Source: Pascua guehoae
Lineage: Eukaryota > Basidiomycota > Tremellomycetes > Trichosporonales > Trichosporonaceae
DNA: 64,000 bases
Assembly: GCA_001600415.1 (NCBI GenBank)
Contig: BCJX01000010.1
Location: forward strand, 1,173,248-1,237,247
Direction: 5' to 3'
Under the pieces are notes generated by a model. It searched no databases. It saw only the letters and a program-made list of their open reading frames with translations, and was not told the origin of the DNA. The stretch's first letter is position 1, and the number at the start of each line of letters is the position of its first letter. Made by a program: the position numbers and the translations under genes. Shown here in pieces: positions 57,608 through 64,000 of the stretch.

Positions 57608-58930
57608 TCAGCCGGACAGGGCACCGTGGGTGAGCACATCGATCCCCCTGAGATGCGGTGGTACGTCATTCAACGCCGCCATCAACGTCGCCACAGACGC
57701 ACCGCGTTTCTCCCATTGAGCGGCGAAAGTCTCAAACGCCACCGCAATGTCGCGCTGGCGAGTATCAACGAGTATCGTAAGCGGGACATGCGCTGTACTT
57801 GCCGCGAGCCAGAGGATGATCATTTTGACTGCCGGGTCACCGCAAAACGCACCGCACCCCCACAGAGGTGAGTACACGGTCGAGTACGAAGACGAGGTGA
57901 AGGCGGTGGCGGCTTTGATGAGTTCTCGCGTAAGGTTGGCGGGGACCAAGTTGGCATTGGAGTCGGCGTCGTCGACGGCGATGTCTAGTTCAAGGGCGTC
58001 CATCAGGAGCATGGCCCCTCCAGGTTCACCCAACAACGAGTCAGGTTCTCTCCTCGTCCAGGATACACTCCGCTTCTCTCCGCGGATGTCCAGCATGGGT
58101 CGTGCCCCACCGATGACCAGCACCTGGTCGGCAGCCAGCACGGGGGTGACAAGCACTGCTGGACAGCTCTCAGGCGCATTGCCGAGGTACAATTCCTCCT
58201 GGGTTGCAGACTGGCCGAACCCAATGACCTTGTTGGCAGAGACGACCATGGCGCCGCTGGGGCCCTGGAACTGGTACATCTGCGGATCGGTGCTGTGTTC
58301 CTCGACAAGCAGCACTTTGACAGGTGCGAGGGGAACGTCGAGATTGGGAGCACTTGATGACGCGTGTAGCCCATACGAGACATGTCCTTGGCACTCGGTT
58401 GTCCAGGTACGAAAGTACTCGCACACTGCTGTGAGGTACATCTCGGCAGCGGCTGGGTGAGGCTGTGCGCTGTCGTACCATATTGAACAGTCGTACCACC
58501 CGTCATCGTCACGATGGGAAGGGCGAGCCAGGGTGGCCAGGAACTGGTGCGCAATCAGGCAGGCAGCCTGCGGGCGTGAGAGCGTGAGCTTGTCCCCAGG
58601 TTGAAGGATGGGCAGGGTGCCAGTCTCAAAGTATGTCGGCATTGCCAGTGCGAGCTGAGTGACCTTTGGCCAGATGGCTGTGCAAAAGTCTGGGTACGTT
58701 CCGAGGACCTTGACCAGGGTACCATAGTCGCTCGACCTGTCGCGCAGAGTCACGGCAATCTCATCCAGTGCGTCGACGACGTCCCGCACAGTGTTTACAC
58801 GCCGGGAGAGGATGGTGCACACGATGGACCAAAAGGGGACGAGGCCGTCGCTGCCTTCCGCATCGTCGTCGAGGACGCTGAAACGGTCAAAACAGCGAAG
58901 CTGAGGCGAGGACGGGAGAGGGTAGAGCAT
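57608..58930 (-). CDS. Poly(ADP-ribose) glycohydrolase (PARG)
   Basis: A single-exon gene of 440 residues from the ATG at 58930. Recognisable PARG blocks are LTLSRPQAACLIAHQFL, APVKVLLVEE, MVVSANKVIGFGQSATQEELYLGNAPE and SPLWGCGAFCGDPAVKMIILWLAA. The catalytic Gln-Glu-Glu (QEE, about 244-246) is intact. The Gly-rich loop before it, usually GGGx(6-8)QEE, is shortened here to GFGQSAT. The enzyme removes poly(ADP-ribose) from PARP-modified proteins, mainly in the nucleus; yeasts without PARP lack it, so its presence implies an ADP-ribosylation cycle. In-frame sequence upstream to 59071 has no ATG and is taken as leader. The gene is convergent with the small His-rich gene. Confidence 0.85.
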   Translation of the reverse strand: MLYPLPSSPQLRCFDRFSVLDDDAEGSDGLVPFWSIVCTILSRRVNTVRDVVDALDEIAVTLRDRSSDYGTLVKVLGTYPDFCTAIWPKVTQLALAMPTYFETGTLPILQPGDKLTLSRPQAACLIAHQFLATLARPSHRDDDGWYDCSIWYDSAQPHPAAAEMYLTAVCEYFRTWTTECQGHVSYGLHASSSAPNLDVPLAPVKVLLVEEHSTDPQMYQFQGPSGAMVVSANKVIGFGQSATQEELYLGNAPESCPAVLVTPVLAADQVLVIGGARPMLDIRGEKRSVSWTRREPDSLLGEPGGAMLLMDALELDIAVDDADSNANLVPANLTRELIKAATAFTSSSYSTVYSPLWGCGAFCGDPAVKMIILWLAASTAHVPLTILVDTRQRDIAVAFETFAAQWEKRGASVATLMAALNDVPPHLRGIDVLTHGALSG

Positions 58931-59322
58931 GTGGAATAGTGGGCAATGTCGTGTGTCAAAAGAGGGGCAAAGCAAAAAGAACGCGCGTGTTGCCAGTCGC
59001 ACCGGCAGAGATTTGCTTCCGTGTATCGGATCCGAGATTGCTGAGTGTTGACATGTTGGCAAAGTGGGCAATGATGACGTCGAGCCCCTGGGTGATGGCG
59101 AGTGGCGAGTGGTTCCATCTACCCCGACTTAGCGGGTGATATGTACAATTTGACATTCACAACATCCTTCTACGAGTTGCACAACCCCACGTTTACGAGC
59201 ACCCATCGACTCCTGCGGCCTGCGCTGCTTATTCGCCCCTCGATTCCCCGATCTACTAATCTATCTCACACTCCTGGCTTTCAAGTAGACTGCATGTACA
59301 CATGCCCGTCCACATAAGGACC

Positions 59323-61222
59323 CTATGCCTGCCGAGGGTTGACCTTGTTCTCGATACCGAGCATGTCACAGAACGCTTCGGTCTGGGGATTCGTATACCA
59401 CGCGTCCGGGTCCGCGCCCCCATGGCTGCCCTGGGGCGGCGAGGTCATCACGAACTGCTGAACCCGTCCGATGTCGATGGGGCCCTTCTCCCGCACAGGT
59501 TCGTTACCCTCTACAGCGGGAACCATGATGCCCTCCGACCCCATGCGGTTGAGCTCTTCGACCACGAGAGCGGATACCGCTTCAAAGGGGGGTAGACGGC
59601 GCTGCTGAACGGTCGTGCTGAGGAAGGGGTGCATGACGCGGGTGATGGCGAGCCAGTGAGGGTCGAATGTGAGGCGCGGCGTAGGGTTGGACTCGGGGGT
59701 TGGAATGTCTAGAAACTGGCGTTAGCTGGTGTCCGCAGATGTGTTTGACAGAGAGTGTCAAGTCAGTGAAGGAGAAGGCGAGCTCGGCAGGGGAGTCGAA
59801 AGCTGTAACCCACCTCGATAAAGTCAGTGTGCTCTCCACACTTGGACAGCGCGAGAAAGGTGGTAGTCCGAGGTGTGGGCGATGCTGCAGGAGGAGAGGA
59901 GTCCGGTGCAGAGCCAGCATTCTTGTCAGGAGCAGTTGAAGGTGCTTGCATGCCGTCGGAGCGCTTCCGGCGATCGTTTCCGTCAGTGGCCGAGGACAGC
60001 GCGGCTCGGCTAGAACCAGCTGAAGACCCATGGGCAGCTGATCCACGACGACGCCAGTTTGCATTGCTGTCGGCCCGCCCCTTCGCAACCGTCTTTCGTG
60101 CGGGGGAATCTGCCGGTGGGCTCGTCTCGTCCGCTCCGTGCTTGACAGAGGCCGTAAACCTGACGTGCATGTGCGCGGCGAACCAAAAGTCGGGCTGGAG
60201 TTTGTTCAGAATGGTCTGGAGAGGGGGTGCTCCAAAGGTGCCGTTCTCGATCTTTCTGGTCAGCAAGACTGGTATGCAATAGTGGTCATGTGAGCGAACA
60301 ATATTGTGCGTGTAGGTGCGTGTGTGCCAACGACATGTTCCCATGTGCCTTTTGCCAGTTGGGCATCCCGGGTTCAACAACGTCCGGATCACTCACATCG
60401 TTACGGAACCAAGGTTTAACCCCAAGAAGGTAGTCCAAGTCGCCGTGGCCCGTAACGTCCAAAGGCCAGTCGTGACTAAGCATGACACTCGGTGCTGTGC
60501 GCGGTAGAAGGAGCAGCTTGGATACATCGTACTCGCGAATGTGATAGATGCTGCGAAGCGTGTTCTCTGTGAACGGGAACTGCTCAAAGTGCCCTGTGGT
60601 GTTAGGGGAGAACAGAGGGTGGGTCGAAACGTCTGGGGGCTGGTTGGTGTGCACGGACTTTCGCTTGGAGAGGCTGCAAGCGTGCTCCGTTGACGTTCGG
60701 GTGTCCCTTGTACCACAAAGGGTGGCAGGCCGTGGAGCTCGGCTTGCTCCACTACAGCTCAAGTTTCTCCCTGATTCAACATACCTTTCCAGTAGCTGTG
60801 GCGTTTGAAGATACCGCTGGCACCCGAGATGCGCAACCCGTTCACCATGACACTGCCCGCGGCGCCAAGGTAGTAGATGTTGGGCGCAAGCCATCCGCCA
60901 TGGTACAGCTCCCACATGTAGTTGCTTGCCTCGTGGTTACCTCCAATGACGAGCGTGAGGATGGGCGCGACCCGGGAGCCAGAGTAGTACTCGTGGAACG
61001 TTCCCAGCTGGTGGTATTTTGGCGGAGAGGCAATGGCCGCAAAGTCGTGCTCGGAGCGGAGGGCTTGAAAGTCACCACAGAGGAGGAGGAGCGAAACCTT
61101 TTCACCGCTGGCCAGCTCGTACTTTGCAATGGTGTCGTAGATGGTCACGAGTTGCCCATGGCTGCAGCCCTCGACAGCGACCTGGCGTAAGCATAGACGT
61201 GAGCGTGAGGACGCACTTTCAT
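59323..61222 (-). CDS. DBR1: RNA lariat debranching enzyme
   Basis: Exons 61222-61217, 61181-60785, 60593-60397, 60251-59810 and 59708-59323 give 475 residues. The first coding exon is only ATGAAA; after a 35-nt intron the protein reads [13 protein letters not shown], the invariant Dbr1 start. Metallophosphoesterase motifs follow: [32 protein letters not shown] and AAHMHV, then the lariat-recognition block [15 protein letters not shown] Ser/Pro-rich insert (~residues 215-330) separates the catalytic domain from the C-terminal block [19 protein letters not shown]. The nuclear enzyme hydrolyses the 2'-5' bond of excised intron lariats, apt for such an intron-rich genome. No TATA is needed for this housekeeping gene and none is seen. 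Confidence 0.92.
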
Positions 61223-62146
61223 GTTGGGTAAGTCGGAGTGGTGGAGAGTGAGTGAATGTGAAAGAAGGCGACATGTGGTGATCAACTGTAACATGTAACA
61301 CGTACGCCAGATGCCCCCGTACGTGGCGGTCGTGATGACCGTCGGTAGCGTCGCCCCGCGCCCCTTGCCTACCATTGTCAATGTGCGATCATGTGCGACT
61401 GACTGACCGACTCGGTGTTGCTCGGTACCGATTCGTCGAATGCGACACGAGTCACACACGCTGCAAGTCGACGTCCATACACGGGCGGTGGCAACTACCA
61501 ACCCACGCACGAGTAAGATCTCACCATAGCCGAAGCAAGGTAACAAGCAAAGATCTAGCAACTCGCACACGGTAAGTGCGAACAAAGCGGCCATCTACCA
61601 TGCCACCGGGTAACCTTGCGTATCTTATCGTAGTTCACAGAGGCGTCCATGTAGGTGCTGGATCGTTCCGTTCACCAACACTAACCTCGCAGCTCGCATG
61701 GGGCCCGTGTATTGCCCCACGTGCCAGAGGCTCGACGGACGGGTACGCCGACATCGGAACGGATATCCTCGTTGTCGGGGCCCGAATTGCCTTGGTGGCG
61801 CGGATGAGAGCAGAGGTGGTGACAGCCACAACGACTCAACGCGGCGGCCGGCGGCCGGTGGCGCCGCCGGCTGCGCGTTTTGCGGTTTGTAATCCGTGTC
61901 CGTGCGCGGACCCTATGTATCGTTCAGCAAGTCATGGCCGACGTAAGTCGAGATCAGATACGAGTGCAACTTGCATGTACGTACACGAAATGCGCATCGA
62001 GCAACTTGCTGATCGGCATCTGATGAAGAATATGCAGAGAGGAGAGACTAATACTACACATTAAGCATAGAGAATACACTGGTGGCCGCAGCCTACTATT
62101 CAAACAACGTCCTGTTCAACTCGGACCCAAATCTTCTCAACACTTC
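61223..62146. other. 0.9-kb interval, no gene seen
   Basis: Short frames only. It includes the promoter of DBR1 and the 3' region of the orphan at 62147. Confidence 0.6.
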
Positions 62147-62761
62147 TCAGCAGCGTCGGCGCGACGTCCTCTGGGCGCGAGAGGTGCTGCGGCCTCGTGG
62201 GACGAGCCACATGCTCAGCCAGCTCGCAACACCGCCAGTCGCCACGCGAGAAGCGGGGGTGGAAAGGGAGAGTTCAGGCGACTCGACGGGCGCGTGACGC
62301 GACTTGATGTTCTTCTGCCGTGGGGCCTTGGCAGATGTCTCGGGGGCGAGGGAAAGCACAGAGATCGGGGGAAGGGCGTTGTCAAGGATGCCTGGGTTCT
62401 CGTCCGCGGGGGTCATGAGCGGAGACGAGGGAGGGGTAGGAGAGTCGGACCAGCGTGCGGCAAGCTCGCGCGCATCGGCATCAAGGATAGCCCAGAGTTT
62501 GGAGTGGTGGTAGGCTGCGAGGTCCAACTCGTACCGCATGGACGCGGCGTAGGTGGGCGCGTCTGCCGGCGGCAGGTCGTCGCGGATAAGGGACTGGTTG
62601 GGTGCGGGCAGCTCGTCTGAAGAGCCGGTCATGGACCATGGGAATGACGAGAGGCCAGAGTAGTTGGACGACACCGCCGTGGACGAGCTGGCAATGCTCG
62701 ATGGCTTGTTGGACGCGCCACGTGTGAAGCTGAGGTCGAGCTCGAAGCTTGGTGACCGCAT
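62147..62761 (-). CDS. Orphan disordered Ser/Pro-rich protein (204 aa)
   Basis: A single exon. Start at 62761 (MRSPSFELDLSF) is preferred over in-frame ATGs at 62884 and 62896 because GATATAAGC at about 62886-62894 looks like a TATA box and the stretch between is an A/C-rich leader ending CAATCACACA. The protein is Ser/Pro/Ala-rich, with a short ordered-looking segment YAASMRYELDLAAYHHSKLWAILDADARELAARW and a hydrophobic GGVASWLSMWLVP before a basic C-terminus (RGRSTSRAQRTSRRR). Putative phosphorylation sites SPTPPSSP are abundant. No family recognised. Confidence 0.55.
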   Translation of the reverse strand: MRSPSFELDLSFTRGASNKPSSIASSSTAVSSNYSGLSSFPWSMTGSSDELPAPNQSLIRDDLPPADAPTYAASMRYELDLAAYHHSKLWAILDADARELAARWSDSPTPPSSPLMTPADENPGILDNALPPISVLSLAPETSAKAPRQKNIKSRHAPVESPELSLSTPASRVATGGVASWLSMWLVPRGRSTSRAQRTSRRRC

Positions 62762-64000
62762 TGTGTGATTGACGTAAAGTGGTGGTAGTGATGTGGTAGC
62801 AAGGTAAGGTGAGGTAGCAGTGGTAGCTGTTGGTCTTGTTTGAGTTTGTGTGGATGAGGGAGAGCTGAAAGGCGTCGTGTGCATGCTTATATCCATGTAT
62901 AGGTGTGTCGAGTAAGCCGACGGTGTCGAGTCGACGCGTCGACGGAGGCCGAGTGGATGGGCTCAGCGTTCGGCAGACGATTACTGATGCTCGGCTCCAG
63001 GATGACACAGCAAAAAGTGGTGGCCGGTGGCGTGCCCACCCAAAACACAAACTTTTGGCTACGGCCGCCGACCGACCCGCCGAGAGAAATCAATAGATTC
63101 TTGGGGCCGGCCACGGCCGACCTGGCTCACCCTTGCCACCCAAACCAACCTGGGCCGAGCTCGGCCCCGAAACGCCACCGCCCAGATAGGCCCGACTGGC
63201 TGGGCAAGCCGCCGCTGATGGAAGCGCTCGGCACCCAGAGGCTGGACAGATTTTACAGATGGCCGTCTGGGCGATGCAGGCGGGCATTTGATAGCATTCC
63301 AAGGCACAAGCTCAAAAGTCTGTGGGTGCCATGCATGCCCGTGGGCCCATGGCCGTGCACGGCCGTGCCGAGGGTTTGCCAGGCACAGCTCCCGGTGGTG
63401 ACATACCGCAGCAGCACAGTGGCTCGGCTGGATCGGTAAACCAGCACCCTGCCAACGATGAAGCCCTTCGGCCACGATGTAGCATGCGGGGACCCTTGGC
63501 AGTTGTCTTCTTGCCGCCGGCCTCGGCCTCGGTCAAGTGAATCACCCACACTGGCCACCGCCAAGTCCAGCCCGATCCACGTCATGTTGACCCCACCCAC
63601 GTGTGCACCCCAGCTTCAGTACTTCAGTTCCACCACCCGTATCGCCGGCCGCCGACGACCGACCTCTGCTCGCCGCCTGCCTGCGGCGAGCCACGCGTCG
63701 TCCGCGTCAGACTCCTCGCCTGTTGTTGTCGGAGCCCTACATACCTAGAAGTTTCAAAGGTGCACGGAGACGTCTGGATCACAGAACTCGGGCCCCGCGC
63801 GCCGGCTCCGTCTTTCTTGGACACGTCACTACCCAACACACACCACCAGCCCCGTGCCACATGCGCCACGATGGCCAGGGGTCTGCGCTTCGTAATCTGC
63901 TGGCTTGTTATCTGCAAGGGACGGAGTTTTCGGCAATCTATCGGCCATTTGGAAACTGGTGGGACGCGTACTTGGTTCAACCTTGACTTCACCTCAGGTT
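62762..64000. other. 1.2-kb terminal region, no gene seen
   Basis: Promoter of the orphan gene, then GC-rich sequence. Overlapping open frames on both strands near 63059-63990 show no splice structure or similarity and are not called. Confidence 0.5.

Noticed and set aside
62903..63986. Several overlapping frames near the right edge
   Set aside because: Found on both strands in GC-rich DNA with no motifs or introns; not separable from chance.

Overview
This is a eukaryotic, basidiomycete-type fungal chromosome segment. The protein genes are GC-rich and split by many very short introns, mostly 35-60 nt, with GTGAGT-like donors, CTNAC branch sites and CAG/TAG acceptors. Many promoters carry a TATA box 50-150 bases before the ATG. 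Gene content (fungal trehalose phosphorylase, siderophore transporter, several secreted proteins) and gene style suggest a Tremellomycetes yeast, perhaps Trichosporonales; that placement is inference from style, not from a search. Exon models below were built by hand so that donors, acceptors and reading phases agree and total lengths are multiples of three.

Layout. 0-4 kb: two convergent, paralogous secreted ricin-B-type lectins, one truncated by the window edge and fused to a long xxQS repeat tail. 5-8.6 kb: a siderophore-iron transporter with a perfect iron-GATA site in its promoter, then a small Kex2-type precursor of a cationic, 8-cysteine peptide. 11-16 kb: trehalose phosphorylase and an orphan membrane protein. 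17-26 kb: an F-box/RCC1 protein, a decayed Atg22/UMF1-like transporter, an orphan gene, bleomycin hydrolase and a coiled-coil RING protein. 27-38 kb: a zinc alcohol dehydrogenase, an internally duplicated membrane protein, a secreted type-B carboxylesterase/lipase and a large multicopper oxidase. 41-51 kb: a small BRI3-like protein, a Poa1-like macrodomain, a secreted cysteine-rich proprotein, a GPI-anchored aspartic-protease-like protein without its first catalytic aspartate motif, and an orphan gene. 52-63 kb: a damaged amino-acid permease divergent from a membrane dipeptidase, a small His-rich repeat protein, a poly(ADP-ribose) glycohydrolase, the lariat debranching enzyme Dbr1 and a disordered orphan.

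There is no operon-like organisation or recognisable biosynthetic cluster. Recurring themes are secretion (about nine products with N-terminal signals: lectins, peptide precursors, esterase, oxidase, protease-like protein, dipeptidase) and ADP-ribose removal (macrodomain plus PARG, 14 kb apart). Several 1-3 kb intervals have no supportable gene; they hold short tandem repeats, one pair of diverged dispersed repeats and a Z-DNA-prone tract. The best candidates for something undescribed are the 8-cysteine peptide precursor, the exon-duplicated membrane protein, the dead aspartic protease homologue and the oxidase with a lysine at the type-1 copper axial position.
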